Positions 1 through 7,801 of a stretch of 46,429 nt of DNA are shown piece by piece (the first letter of the stretch is position 1; every line of letters starts with the position of its first letter). The notes below the pieces were generated by a model, which worked only from the letters and a program-made list of their open reading frames with translations, searched no databases and was not told the origin of the DNA. Source of the DNA: Actinomycetes bacterium (GTDB taxonomy: Bacteria > Actinomycetota > Actinomycetes > Mycobacteriales > Mycobacteriaceae). Where the stretch lies: the NCBI GenBank assembly GCA_022600605.1, contig JAHZKD010000400.1, positions 1 through 46,429 on the forward strand, read 5' to 3'. The position numbers and the translations under genes are program-made.

Positions 1-36
1 CACCCACACCGAAACCGCCTCTACGGCAACGAATGA
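1..36 (+). CDS. 3' end of a truncated gene
   Basis: Frame 1 reads eleven codons (HPHRNRLYGNE) and stops at TGA 34-36. The stop overlaps the ATG of the next gene in an ATGA arrangement, the usual junction in this genome, and that is the only reason to favour this frame. The gene begins outside the window and its product cannot be identified. It may be the other end of the gene that runs off the right edge, but the two reading frames do not join directly. Confidence 0.4.
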   Translation, partial: HPHRNRLYGNE

Positions 37-134
37 GACACGCACTACGCCAGCAGTGGCGGGACGACTGCGACCGCATCGCCGAACGGCTCGGCTACCA
101 CCGCGCCGAAAACTGCACAGGATGGGACGAATGA
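33..134 (+). CDS. Small hypothetical protein (33 aa)
   Basis: The ATG at 33 overlaps the preceding stop (ATGA), and its own stop at 132-134 overlaps the ATG at 131 of the next gene. The peptide is charged, starts MRHALRQQWRDDC and has two cysteines and three tryptophans-or-tyrosines, with no membrane segment. I do not recognise a family. Tight coupling on both sides suggests translation in the same operon as the neighbours. Confidence 0.5.
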   Translation: MRHALRQQWRDDCDRIAERLGYHRAENCTGWDE

Positions 135-844
135 TGACCGCTGCAACGATGGGAGCTACCGTGACCGCGAAAAAACCCCAAGACCTACCCGCAGCCAGAC
201 GCCGCCTCGACTACGCCATCTCAGAACTCATCGAACCCAAACCCGAAACCGTCACCCGCGACGACGGCACCCACACCATCACATGGCTCGACTCCCTCTA
301 CGACCAACTCGTCGCCGCCGTCGACGCCCAAAAATCCTCCGGCTGGACACAAGTCGGCGGCAACACCACACCCATCTGGGCCGCAGCCCTCGACCTCCTC
401 AACAACATCAGTGACACCGTCAAAAAATGGTGGCCCGAATGGCCCCACCCCGACCCCATCAACCCGATCCCGCCCGCCGTCCTACGTTTACAACTCCTCG
501 CCGCGAAAACCTGGACAGTCGAAGACGCACAACACGTCCACAACATCGCCACGAAACTTGACGGGTTCGCAGCCGAAATCCGCGACAAACTCGCACCCGA
601 ACCCACCATCTACCTCATGGCTCCAGGCGACCAGAAAGGTGCTGCCGCCTGCACCGCCTGCGGAACCGACTACGTGTGGCGTAAAGACCCCGGCGACAAC
701 AACCGGCCCGTGAGGCAACCCGCTTTGAAGGTCACCAAGGACGGGTGCGCCTGCCAGGAGTGCGGTGCGGCGTGGGAACCTGGCGCGCTGCGACTGTTAG
801 CGGCAGCACTGGGGTATCCGCTCGCTGACGGCGTCCTCGAATGA
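131..844 (+). CDS. Hypothetical protein with C-terminal zinc-ribbon motif
   Basis: A 237-aa soluble protein. The start at 131 is chosen because it overlaps the upstream stop (ATGA). The frame stays open upstream to 56, but that part reads as Arg/Pro-rich noise. The N-terminal two thirds are mainly helical (LDYAISELIEP, WLDSLYDQLVAAV). The C-terminal part carries two cysteine pairs (CTAC and CACQEC) about 35 residues apart, as in a zinc ribbon. Such proteins are common near the end of actinophage early operons, but the role is unknown. A candidate promoter and a terminator follow it, so it is probably the last gene of its transcript. Confidence 0.7.
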   Translation: MMTAATMGATVTAKKPQDLPAARRRLDYAISELIEPKPETVTRDDGTHTITWLDSLYDQLVAAVDAQKSSGWTQVGGNTTPIWAAALDLLNNISDTVKKWWPEWPHPDPINPIPPAVLRLQLLAAKTWTVEDAQHVHNIATKLDGFAAEIRDKLAPEPTIYLMAPGDQKGAAACTACGTDYVWRKDPGDNNRPVRQPALKVTKDGCACQECGAAWEPGALRLLAAALGYPLADGVLE

Positions 845-868
845 GACACGCCCAAACACTGAATGTCG

Positions 869-895
869 TTGCGTTATGCCCTGTCAGGGTATAGC
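869..895 (+). promoter_or_regulatory. Candidate promoter with overlapping palindrome
   Basis: TTGCGT (869-874) and TATAGC (890-895) resemble -35 and -10 boxes, separated by 15 bp, which is slightly short. The spacer holds the palindrome CCCTG-T-CAGGG (879-889), which could be an operator. The site lies in a gene-free gap (845-977) in front of the glycosylation cassette. This is a weak match and was judged by eye only. Confidence 0.3.
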
Positions 896-928
896 CTGTC
901 CGCAATTGGACTGTTGTGTCCAACAATG

Positions 929-958
929 GCCCCACCCGAAACCCCGGTTGGGGCTTTT
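929..958 (+). terminator. Rho-independent terminator
   Basis: GCCCCACCC (929-937) pairs with GGTTGGGGC (946-954) with one mismatch around an 8-nt loop, followed by TTTT at 955-958. It lies after the gene ending at 844 and before the small gene at 978, and probably separates the early operon from the sugar cassette. If the promoter proposed at 869-895 is real, this hairpin would act as an attenuator for it. Confidence 0.65.
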
Positions 959-977
959 CTCATTCCAGGGGGCCGCA

Positions 978-1157
978 TTGGCTACCTTCACAGCCCCGAC
1001 ACCGCTGACGGTACAGATTGCGAACGCCCTGACGGTGTTGCGCGCCGCGCGTAGCGACGGTGACGCCCATGCGATCTGTGTGGCGAGTGCGCGCCTGGAT
1101 CGGCTGATCGACCGATACGCGGCGACGACCGAAAGGAAAGGCCGGTCCAGCCTGTGA
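978..1157 (+). CDS. Small hypothetical protein (59 aa)
   Basis: It starts at TTG 978, preceded by a strong ribosome site AGGGGG (967-972) at 5-nt spacing. The frame is open further upstream across the terminator, which argues against a longer form. The stop (1155-1157) overlaps the GTG start of the glycosyltransferase (GTGA). The sequence is an amphipathic helical protein (LTVQIANALTVLRAARSD, ASARLDRLIDRYAATTE) without a recognised domain. As first gene of the sugar cassette it may couple translation into it. Confidence 0.6.
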   Translation: MATFTAPTPLTVQIANALTVLRAARSDGDAHAICVASARLDRLIDRYAATTERKGRSSL

Positions 1158-2101
1158 AGATAGCGTTCTACGGCAACTTTGAGGTCTCGTATTCATCAGA
1201 GACCCACCACGCCAACTCGTTGGAGTTGATGGGGCACAAGGTTGTCCGGCTGCAAGAGCCGAAAGTGGCAGCCGACCGGATAACGGCTGAAGCGACCGCC
1301 GCCGACATGTTCGTGTGGGTTCACACCCACGGCTGGGAGACGCCCGGTATCGACGCCGCGCTAGCGCAGATCAAAACCGCAGGCGTCCCTGTGGTGGCGT
1401 ATCACCTCGACCTGTATATGCCTATCGGTAGGTGGCGGCAGTACGAAAACAGCCCGTACATGCAATCGTTGGATCACTGGTTCACCTGCGACCCGCTGAT
1501 GGCTGACTGGCTGAACGACAACACGCCAGTTAAAGGCCATTTCCTGCCCGCCGGGGTGTACGGCCCGGAGTGCTACATCAGTGGCACGCCAAGCGAACAC
1601 GCCAACGACGTGATCTTTGTGGGATCGAAGAACTATCACCCGGAGTGGCCGTGGCGCCCAAAGCTGATCCAATGGCTGAAAGACACCTACGGGTCACGGT
1701 TCACTCACGTCGGCGGGGATGGGGATACCGGCACGCTGCGCGGTGACGATTTGAACCGGGTGTATGCCGGGTCGAAAGTCGCTGTCGGAGACACGCTGTG
1801 TGTCGACTACACCTATCCACGGTATGCGTCAGACCGGCTGTTCGAGTGCCCCGGCAGGGGCGGGTTCAACCTGTTCCCGTACATCGAGGGCATCTCGGAC
1901 TGGTTCACCGAGGACCAGGAGATCGCGTTCTACGAGTACGGCGACTTCGACGGGCTGAAACGCTCGATTGACTACTACCTGACACATCACGATGTGCGGG
2001 AGCAGATTCGGCTCGCGGGCCATGAACGCGCGAAGGCTGAGCACACCTACCAGCGCCGCTGGAACACAATCCTTGACACAGTGTTCGCCGATGTTTGTTG
2101 A
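1154..2101 (+). CDS. Glycosyltransferase, CgeB/GT-B-like
   Basis: A 315-aa protein starting at GTG 1154 (GTGA overlap). It begins with a Rossmann-type strand (MKIAFYGNFEVSYSSE) and has a second around VPVVAYHLD. The C-terminal third matches the pattern of the CgeB-type Glyco_trans_1_2 domain: a DRLFECPGRGGF segment followed by the HERAKAEHTYQRRW helix. The expected activity is transfer of a sugar from an activated nucleotide donor; donor and acceptor cannot be read. It opens a run of seven overlapping carbohydrate genes, so the acceptor may be a virion protein or the cell envelope. Confidence 0.85.
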   Translation: MKIAFYGNFEVSYSSETHHANSLELMGHKVVRLQEPKVAADRITAEATAADMFVWVHTHGWETPGIDAALAQIKTAGVPVVAYHLDLYMPIGRWRQYENSPYMQSLDHWFTCDPLMADWLNDNTPVKGHFLPAGVYGPECYISGTPSEHANDVIFVGSKNYHPEWPWRPKLIQWLKDTYGSRFTHVGGDGDTGTLRGDDLNRVYAGSKVAVGDTLCVDYTYPRYASDRLFECPGRGGFNLFPYIEGISDWFTEDQEIAFYEYGDFDGLKRSIDYYLTHHDVREQIRLAGHERAKAEHTYQRRWNTILDTVFADVC

Positions 2102-2873
2102 CTTGTCGAAGGTCCACCAGCGCGCCATCATCATCGCCGCCGGCCAAGGTAGCCGCTGGAAAAACTATCTCGACAACGACAAGCACTTCGCCACCGTCAA
2201 CGGTGAAACCCTACTGGAGCGCACGGTGCGGTTGTGCCGCGAAAACAATGTCGATGATGTGTGGGTTGTGGGCCGGGATGAACGCTACAAGGTTGACGGG
2301 GCGCAGCTGCTGCTGCCAACCTTGACACCGGAATATGGTGGCGCTGACAAATTCCTGTCCAGCCGTGAACTGTGGCTTGAGGAGGGGCGCACCATCACCC
2401 TGTACGGGGATGTGTACTTCACCGAACAGGCCATGCACACCATCACTACTTACGGGCACCGGGACTGGATGCTGTTCGCCCGCCCTTGCGCATCAAAATT
2501 GACTCGATGCCAGTGGGGCGAATGTTTCGCCGTCACATTCTTCGAGGATCATCGCGGCGAACATGAACGCACTTTGCTGAAAGCCACTGAGCTGTATCGG
2601 CGCGGCAAAATCATGGACCCGTCCGGTTGGCAGCATTACCGCGCGATGACGGGGCTGCCGTACAGGTTGTGGGACACCGCGCATGTCATGGCCGACCGTA
2701 TCCACGTCATAGATGACTGGACCGAGGATTTCGACACTAGCGGTGACTATCTGCGTTGGATGGCGGCGAAAGCAGCGCCCTGTTTCCATTGCGGCGGGCC
2801 ACCTGTGGATGTGCCTATTGAGGCTGCGGATTGCATCGCGGCGCTGAACGCGCGGGAACGTACCCATGGCTAG
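2091..2873 (+). CDS. Sugar-phosphate nucleotidyltransferase-like protein
   Basis: A 260-aa protein. The ATG at 2091 overlaps the preceding gene by 11 nt and places the hallmark N-terminal motif AIIIAAGQGSRW at residues 12-23. This is the LAAGxGxR nucleotide-binding loop of NTP-transferase (GT-A fold) enzymes that make NDP-sugars. VNGETLLERTVRLC follows, as in the family, and YGDVYF may hold the metal-binding aspartate. The likely role is to make the activated sugar used by the neighbouring transferases. The C-terminal part has a CFHCGG motif of unknown meaning. Substrate unknown. Confidence 0.8.
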   Translation: MFVDLSKVHQRAIIIAAGQGSRWKNYLDNDKHFATVNGETLLERTVRLCRENNVDDVWVVGRDERYKVDGAQLLLPTLTPEYGGADKFLSSRELWLEEGRTITLYGDVYFTEQAMHTITTYGHRDWMLFARPCASKLTRCQWGECFAVTFFEDHRGEHERTLLKATELYRRGKIMDPSGWQHYRAMTGLPYRLWDTAHVMADRIHVIDDWTEDFDTSGDYLRWMAAKAAPCFHCGGPPVDVPIEAADCIAALNARERTHG

Positions 2874-3405
2874 GTTCGTGGTGTGCGGCACGGGCCGTTC
2901 GGCAACAACTTGGGCGGCGGCTGTTTTCCGTATTTGCGGGCTTCCGGTCACCCACCAGAAGGTATTCACCTGGGATTCAGTGGCTAAACGGGATTGGATG
3001 TGGGGCGACAGCGTCGGTGAAGCGTCCTACATGTCGGTGCCGCTCCTCGCGGGCATCGCTGAACGCGAACCAGACACCGTCATCATTCTGTTACGGCGGG
3101 ACCGGGAGGCGGTGGCGGCGTCGTGGGTGGGGCGCGACGGGTTCCGCAACCCGAAGGCCCGCCCAGAGTTCCATGCGTGTGTGCGCGACATGTTCCCAAC
3201 AGTTTTCGATGTGGACGACCCATACAAGCAGGCGCTGCGATATGTGGACGCCTGGAACGGTTATGCGGAACGGTTCGCGGATCACGTGTTCGACGTGGAG
3301 GGGTTGCCGCCGCGGACACTGTTCGAGGTGACCGGGCACGCCGACGACTACCGGCACGTCCTCGCTACCGGGGTCAGCACAACCATCAACAGCGACAAAC
3401 ACTGA
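2866..3405 (+). CDS. Sulfotransferase-like P-loop protein
   Basis: A 179-aa protein whose ATG overlaps the previous stop by 8 nt. CGTGRSATTW (residues 7-16) matches the 5'-phosphosulfate loop of PAPS-dependent sulfotransferases. ILLRRDREAVAASW (about 73-86) matches the 3'-phosphate binding motif (Arg...Ser). It is shorter than typical sulfotransferases, so a kinase or degenerate member cannot be excluded. In this setting it would add sulfate to a sugar or glycan made by the cassette, which would be unusual for a phage. Confidence 0.7.
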   Translation: MARFVVCGTGRSATTWAAAVFRICGLPVTHQKVFTWDSVAKRDWMWGDSVGEASYMSVPLLAGIAEREPDTVIILLRRDREAVAASWVGRDGFRNPKARPEFHACVRDMFPTVFDVDDPYKQALRYVDAWNGYAERFADHVFDVEGLPPRTLFEVTGHADDYRHVLATGVSTTINSDKH

Positions 3406-3421
3406 AGGCTGGTCCAAGCCA

Positions 3422-4297
3422 ATGACGGTCACGGTAGGACACTTAGCGCCGCGCGGATGCTGGGATGAGAACGCGCTCCACCAGCTACTCACCAACCAGC
3501 TACATCCAACCGGAATCGACTTCCATCATGTCGACGGCTACCCGCAGAAAGTGCCGGGGGCCATCCTCATCATCCCCGGCCAGTACTGGCACGAACGTGT
3601 CGATGACATCAACGACGCAGCCTCCCGGTATGAGTGGCTGTTGTGCATGAAGACCGGCGACGAGGAAGACCTGTTCAACATTGAACGGATAGTTCACCCG
3701 AATGTTCGGCATTGGGTGCAAACCCCGCGCACCGACCGAACCTACCGCGGAGCGCGACTATTCGGGGTGGGCTGGACCCCGGCGTTCAACGAACCAGCGT
3801 GGGGGCACCGCCCACTCGACGTGTTCCTATCTGCGCAGAACACCCACAAACGCCGCACGCAATGCTTCATCCAACTGGTCGACAACCTCGACCCTGAAGT
3901 GAAAGCGGTTGTGCAGCAAACCGAAGGGTTCACCCAAGGCATGAACCCGGACGAGTACGCCAAACACATGTGCGCGGCGAAGGTGGCGCCGTGCCCGTCT
4001 GGCACATTCTCCCCGGACAGCTTCCGGGTGTGGGAGGCGTTGCAAGCCCACACGGTGCCGATAGCTGACGATGTGAGCCCGCGCCCCGACTATTATTCGT
4101 CCGGGTATTGGCGAAAACTGTTGCCGGATTGCCCGTTCCCGATCATCACTGATTACCGGGATTTACCCGGCTACGTTGATGACCAGTTGAAGTTGTGGCC
4201 GGCGAACGCGAACCGGATCACGGCGTGGTGGATGCGGTATAAGCGTGAATGGTCCCGGTGGCTACGAACCGACCTGGAAGCGTTGGGCGCGCTGTGA
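3422..4297 (+). CDS. Exostosin-like (GT47-type) glycosyltransferase
   Basis: A 291-aa protein that starts at ATG 3422, 16 nt after the previous gene. Its C-terminal half contains CPSGTFSPDSFRVWEALQAH followed by TVPIADD. This is the conserved donor-binding region of exostosin-like transferases (PxG...DSxRxxEAL...PI). WGHRPLDVFLSAQ in the middle also fits a GT-B linker strand. The expected role is addition of a hexose or uronic acid to a glycan chain. It sits between the sulfotransferase-like gene and a GT-A gene with overlapping stops, so the genes are co-translated. Confidence 0.75.
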   Translation: MTVTVGHLAPRGCWDENALHQLLTNQLHPTGIDFHHVDGYPQKVPGAILIIPGQYWHERVDDINDAASRYEWLLCMKTGDEEDLFNIERIVHPNVRHWVQTPRTDRTYRGARLFGVGWTPAFNEPAWGHRPLDVFLSAQNTHKRRTQCFIQLVDNLDPEVKAVVQQTEGFTQGMNPDEYAKHMCAAKVAPCPSGTFSPDSFRVWEALQAHTVPIADDVSPRPDYYSSGYWRKLLPDCPFPIITDYRDLPGYVDDQLKLWPANANRITAWWMRYKREWSRWLRTDLEALGAL

Positions 4298-5037
4298 GCA
4301 TCACTGTGGTGGTGCCGGTATCACCCATCAAAAGCCACCCATCCACCGACATCCTCAACGAAACCATCCAGTCGGTCAGGTATTGGCTACCGGACGCCGA
4401 AATTTTCCTCACCTTCGACGGTGTACGCGACGAGCAGGAAACCCGCCGCTACGCCTATGAACACCACATCAAGAACGTGCTGGAACTGGCGGTTAAGGAC
4501 CGATGGCCGGTGGTGCCGTTCATCTTCGATCACCACGTACACCAGACCGGCATGTTGCGCCGCATCATCGATCACATCCCCACCCCGTTGATGCTGTATG
4601 TGGAGCAGGACACCCCGCTAGTCGATGAACCTATCGACTGGGACGCCATCGCCCAACCCATCCGCGACGGCATCTCGAATGTGGTCAGGTTGTATCACGA
4701 AGCTGAAATCCCGAAAGTGCATCGACATTTGATGCACGGCGAGGAACCGAACACGCCACTGATCCGCACCAGCCAATGGTCACAACGGCCGCACCTGGCG
4801 TCCGTGCCGTACTACCGCACCATCCTCAAAGCGCACTTCACCCCCCACGCGAAATGCTTCATTGAGGACCGCATGTACGGCGTCCTCGATGAGGCGTACC
4901 ACCTTGACGGTTTAGCCGGGTGGCACCAGCACAGGGTTCATGTCTACAACCCGAAAGCAGGGTTGAACATGAAACGCTCCACCCACACCGATGGCAGGGC
5001 CGGCGAGGCCAAATACGACACCGATCAGGTGTTCTGA
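4294..5037 (+). CDS. GT-A fold glycosyltransferase
   Basis: A 247-aa protein. GTG 4294 overlaps the previous stop (GTGA); a longer start at 4249 is possible but would overlap 49 nt. The N-terminus ITVVVPVSPIKSHPSTDILN is the nucleotide-binding strand of family-2-like transferases. MLYVEQDTPLV (about residue 100) looks like the DxD-type metal motif with EQD in its place. The late segment FIEDRMYGVLD could supply a catalytic acidic residue. The stop at 5035-5037 overlaps the next ATG by one base. Confidence 0.75.
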   Translation: MSITVVVPVSPIKSHPSTDILNETIQSVRYWLPDAEIFLTFDGVRDEQETRRYAYEHHIKNVLELAVKDRWPVVPFIFDHHVHQTGMLRRIIDHIPTPLMLYVEQDTPLVDEPIDWDAIAQPIRDGISNVVRLYHEAEIPKVHRHLMHGEEPNTPLIRTSQWSQRPHLASVPYYRTILKAHFTPHAKCFIEDRMYGVLDEAYHLDGLAGWHQHRVHVYNPKAGLNMKRSTHTDGRAGEAKYDTDQVF

Positions 5038-6092
5038 TGCGGGTCGGACTGATCGCCCGCGCTGACTCCCGCGGTCTTGGGATACAAACAAAAGCGTTCT
5101 ACGACAACATGGCGCCGGCGAAAACGCTGGTTGTGGGCACCGACCCGCGAATGTCGGAGATGCCGCTACCTATCCGTTCGGACTGGTATCCCGACGCCGC
5201 CATCATTCGGGGATGGCCCACCGCATCCCACATCGAAGCGTTCCTCGACGGCGTGGACACCGTCTACACCGCCGAAACCGGGTACACCCCGGCGCTGTGG
5301 GATATAGCGCAGAAGCGCGGCATCCGCACCGTGTTACATGCGAACTTCGAGTTCCTGAACCGCAACGACCAGCCCACCCAATGGTTGGCGCCTAGCGAGT
5401 GGCGCATAGACGAGTGGCCGGAAGGGACGGTGCATTTACCGTTCCCGGTGGAAACTCACCGATTCGGTGAACCTGACCTGCCCGATCTTCCGACGAATCT
5501 GCTGCACATTGTGGGCCGCCCAACCATCGACAAACGCAACGACCGCGAAGTCGATTTGAACCGCAACGGCACCATCGACTTGCTGCAATGTTTGCAGCAC
5601 ACCACCGCTAACTTTCGGTTAACGGTGCGATGCCAAAAGAACGGCTACGTCGACCAGTTGATGCAACGCCACCATGTGGTGGTGCCACACAACGTCGACC
5701 TCCGCATCGAGCAAACCGACCTACCTAACTATTGGGATGCCTACCAGGGGCAGCACGCTCTGATTCTTCCGCGTAGGTTCGGCGGGCTATGTCTCCCAGC
5801 GAATGAGGCTGTCGGCGGTGCTGGTATCCCGGCGATTATGACTGACATTGACCCGAATAACCGTTGGCTGCCGAGGGAGTGGCTTGTCCCGGCGGTGCAG
5901 ACGGGGTCGTTGCTGGCGAAACAGTTTGTGGATGTTCATACCCCGGACCCGGTGGGGTTGGCGCTCAAGATTGAGCAGTTGGTGACCGATCCCGCGTTTT
6001 ATGCTGACGCGAAGCGGAGGGCGTTGCAGCTTCGGTTCCGGTTGTCGTGGGACACGTTGAAGCCTTACTACGAGGAGATGTTGCGAGGATGA
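5037..6092 (+). CDS. GT-B fold glycosyltransferase (GT4-like)
   Basis: A 351-aa protein starting at ATG 5037 (TGATG junction). It begins MRVGLIARADSRGLGIQTK, with the glycine-rich acceptor loop of GT-B enzymes. The C-terminal domain has LPRRFGGLCLPANEAVGGAG, equivalent to the EPFGLxxxEAxxxG donor-binding motif of GT4 enzymes, then PAIMTD. Phage versions with this layout are known as tail-associated or capsid-glycosylating enzymes, but the acceptor here is unknown. The stop overlaps the next start (ATGA). Confidence 0.8.
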   Translation: MRVGLIARADSRGLGIQTKAFYDNMAPAKTLVVGTDPRMSEMPLPIRSDWYPDAAIIRGWPTASHIEAFLDGVDTVYTAETGYTPALWDIAQKRGIRTVLHANFEFLNRNDQPTQWLAPSEWRIDEWPEGTVHLPFPVETHRFGEPDLPDLPTNLLHIVGRPTIDKRNDREVDLNRNGTIDLLQCLQHTTANFRLTVRCQKNGYVDQLMQRHHVVVPHNVDLRIEQTDLPNYWDAYQGQHALILPRRFGGLCLPANEAVGGAGIPAIMTDIDPNNRWLPREWLVPAVQTGSLLAKQFVDVHTPDPVGLALKIEQLVTDPAFYADAKRRALQLRFRLSWDTLKPYYEEMLRG

Positions 6093-6340
6093 TCGACGAG
6101 GATGAGTTCGCAGAGTCTTGGGTTATCGAAGCCGGATTCATCGTGGCAGATGCCATCTGCGGCGAATCGGTCACTGATTCATACCTGAGCGACGAGGAAC
6201 AGGACACTTACCACCGCAAGGGGTTGCAAGTCCTGGTCGAACTGGGAGAGCAAGGGTTCCTCAATTCGACCTTCGACGTGGCGTACATGAAGAAGATCGC
6301 TGATGAACCGTACAAAGCGCCTTGCATACAGTCGGCGTAG
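6089..6340 (+). CDS. Small acidic hypothetical protein (83 aa)
   Basis: ATG 6089 overlaps the previous stop (ATGA). The protein is strongly acidic and helical (MIDEDEFAESWVIEAGF, LSDEEQDTYHRKGLQVLVEL), with two cysteines and no recognised domain. It overlaps the next transferase by 19 nt and lies inside the sugar cassette, so it may be an accessory or partner subunit. No function can be assigned from sequence. Confidence 0.65.
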   Translation: MIDEDEFAESWVIEAGFIVADAICGESVTDSYLSDEEQDTYHRKGLQVLVELGEQGFLNSTFDVAYMKKIADEPYKAPCIQSA

Positions 6341-6966
6341 TAGCCCACACATCAAGAGCTGCACAGGCCCACGCACTTTATGACCAGGTTGGTGCCACCT
6401 ACCTGGCAATGGACAACGGCGAACTCGGCTGCGAACGTAACCATTACCGGGCATGGGAACACCTCAACGACTTCGCCACCACCGAATGGTCGATAGTCCT
6501 AGAGGACGACGCGCAACCCGTCGAGGACTTCAACCAACAAGCCGCCCAAGCGCTCGCCGCCGCACCAACCCCAATCGTGAGTTTCTATCTCGGCAAGCTA
6601 CGCCCACCGCACTGGCAGAACGCTATCCGGGCAGCCACTGAACAAGCCGTCCGCACCGACGCCCACTACGTCACCGCCACCCACCTACTCCATGCGGTGG
6701 CGGTAGCGATACGCACCGACCTCATCGCAGACATGCTGGCCCACGCCAGAACGAGTCGCCGCCCGTGGGACTTCACCATCGCCGCGTGGGCACTGCAAGA
6801 CCACCACCCTGTGGCCTACACGTGGCCGTCGCTGGTCGACCACGCAGACGGCCCACCAGCCATCACTAAACACCCCGACAAGGCGCCTCGCCCACCGGGA
6901 CGCAAAGCGTGGCAGGTCGGCACCCGCACAACATGGGAGCCGTCCACCACACACATGGAGCCCTAA
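6322..6966 (+). CDS. Family 25-like glycosyltransferase
   Basis: A 214-aa protein beginning at TTG 6322 inside the previous gene. GELGCERNHYRAWEHL (about residues 34-49) matches the GCxxSH segment of LPS-type GT25 enzymes, and WSIVLEDDAQPVEDF (about 56-70) gives the EDDA metal-binding signature. The Pro/Arg-rich C-terminus lacks a known domain. GT25 enzymes add galactose or glucose to LPS or collagen. Here it completes the sugar cassette, possibly as the transferase acting on the protein or outermost sugar. Confidence 0.75.
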   Translation: MHTVGVVAHTSRAAQAHALYDQVGATYLAMDNGELGCERNHYRAWEHLNDFATTEWSIVLEDDAQPVEDFNQQAAQALAAAPTPIVSFYLGKLRPPHWQNAIRAATEQAVRTDAHYVTATHLLHAVAVAIRTDLIADMLAHARTSRRPWDFTIAAWALQDHHPVAYTWPSLVDHADGPPAITKHPDKAPRPPGRKAWQVGTRTTWEPSTTHMEP

Positions 6967-6985
6967 AAGGAAGCAGGAAACAAAT

Positions 6986-7156
6986 ATGGTTACCTGGACG
7001 ATTCACAGCGACGGCAAGTACTTCGCGGTCCTGAAGTCGATAAACGATGTACCTGAGGTGATCGGCGTTTACAACACCCGCGAGGAAGCGGAGTCGCATT
7101 GCCCGCACGCCCACACGTTCGTCGAGTCGCACGACCCGGACGCCTACCCCGCATGA
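6986..7156 (+). CDS. Small hypothetical protein (56 aa)
   Basis: ATG 6986 follows a purine-rich ribosome site (AAAAGGAAGCAGGAAA, 6965-6980). The peptide MVTWTIHSDGKYFAVLKSIN looks like a small beta-rich fold and ends with a His/Cys segment (SHCPHAHTFVESH). No family is recognised. It stands between the sugar cassette and the HNH nuclease, four bases before the latter, and is probably real by codon use and ribosome site. Confidence 0.55.
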   Translation: MVTWTIHSDGKYFAVLKSINDVPEVIGVYNTREEAESHCPHAHTFVESHDPDAYPA

Positions 7157-7160
7157 CCTG

Positions 7161-7454
7161 ATGGCCTGGGTGAACGGCGGCCCCGGTAGTCGCATACCTG
7201 CCGCCGTGAAACGTGAAGTACGTGAACGAGACCAGACCTGCCAACTCGCCTACCCCGGCTGCACGGTGCGGATAGATGAGTTCGACCACATCGCAGGGGT
7301 AGCAGCCACCAAAGCCGACAGGGCCGCAACGAACACCCCGGACCATCTGCGTGGCGTATGCGCTACATGCCACAAGAAGCGCACACAGCAGCAGTCCCTG
7401 GCAGCCCGTAAACGCCATCTACGCCGCCCCTACCAACATCCAGGACTGAGGTAG
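7161..7454 (+). CDS. HNH endonuclease (terminase-associated)
   Basis: A 97-aa protein. The core is CQLAYPGC (about 30-37), FDHIAGVAATKAD (about 41-53; DH gives the general-base His), N in TNTPDHLRGVC, and CATCHKKR with the last CxxC and His. This is the compact HNH fold of phages, where an HNH protein next to terminase stimulates packaging cleavage at cos sites. It lies about 570 bp before the terminase small subunit, in the usual position. A free-standing homing role is less likely because it has no DNA-binding extension. Confidence 0.8.
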   Translation: MAWVNGGPGSRIPAAVKREVRERDQTCQLAYPGCTVRIDEFDHIAGVAATKADRAATNTPDHLRGVCATCHKKRTQQQSLAARKRHLRRPYQHPGLR

Positions 7455-7456
7455 CA

Positions 7457-7801
7457 GTGTCTTATTACCCGCCCGTGGTGGTGCAGCCACGCACACACCG
7501 CACCTACCACAAGACCTACACCAAAGACCCCGACGCTGTAATGCCGTACACCATCAACTGGGAGCCCTACATACAGCACGGCGACACCATCACGTCAGCC
7601 ACCAGCACCGCATACGTGGATGGGCTATCAACTACCACCACAGCGATCACCGTGGCATCCACCAGCACCACAGGGTTGACCACGACCACAGTCCTATCCG
7701 GTGGGGTATCGGATGCGAACTATGACATCAAGGTCCATGTGGTCACCACCAACGGGTATGAGGACGAGCGCACCATCCGAGTCAGGGTCAGGCAGAAGTA
7801 G
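7457..7801 (+). CDS. Ig-like tail-adaptor-type protein
   Basis: A 114-aa protein starting at GTG 7457, two bases after the HNH stop. KDPDAVMPYTINWEPYIQHG, then DTITSATSTAYVDG, a Thr-rich strand region and VLSGGVSDANYDIKVHVVTT match the pattern of small phage fibre-tail adaptor (Gp77-type) proteins. Those begin with KDPxxVLDYxIDW and end in a beta-sandwich with RTIRVRVR. It may therefore be a virion decoration or adaptor protein. Its place before terminase, rather than in the tail block, is unusual. Confidence 0.6.
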   Translation: MSYYPPVVVQPRTHRTYHKTYTKDPDAVMPYTINWEPYIQHGDTITSATSTAYVDGLSTTTTAITVASTSTTGLTTTTVLSGGVSDANYDIKVHVVTTNGYEDERTIRVRVRQK

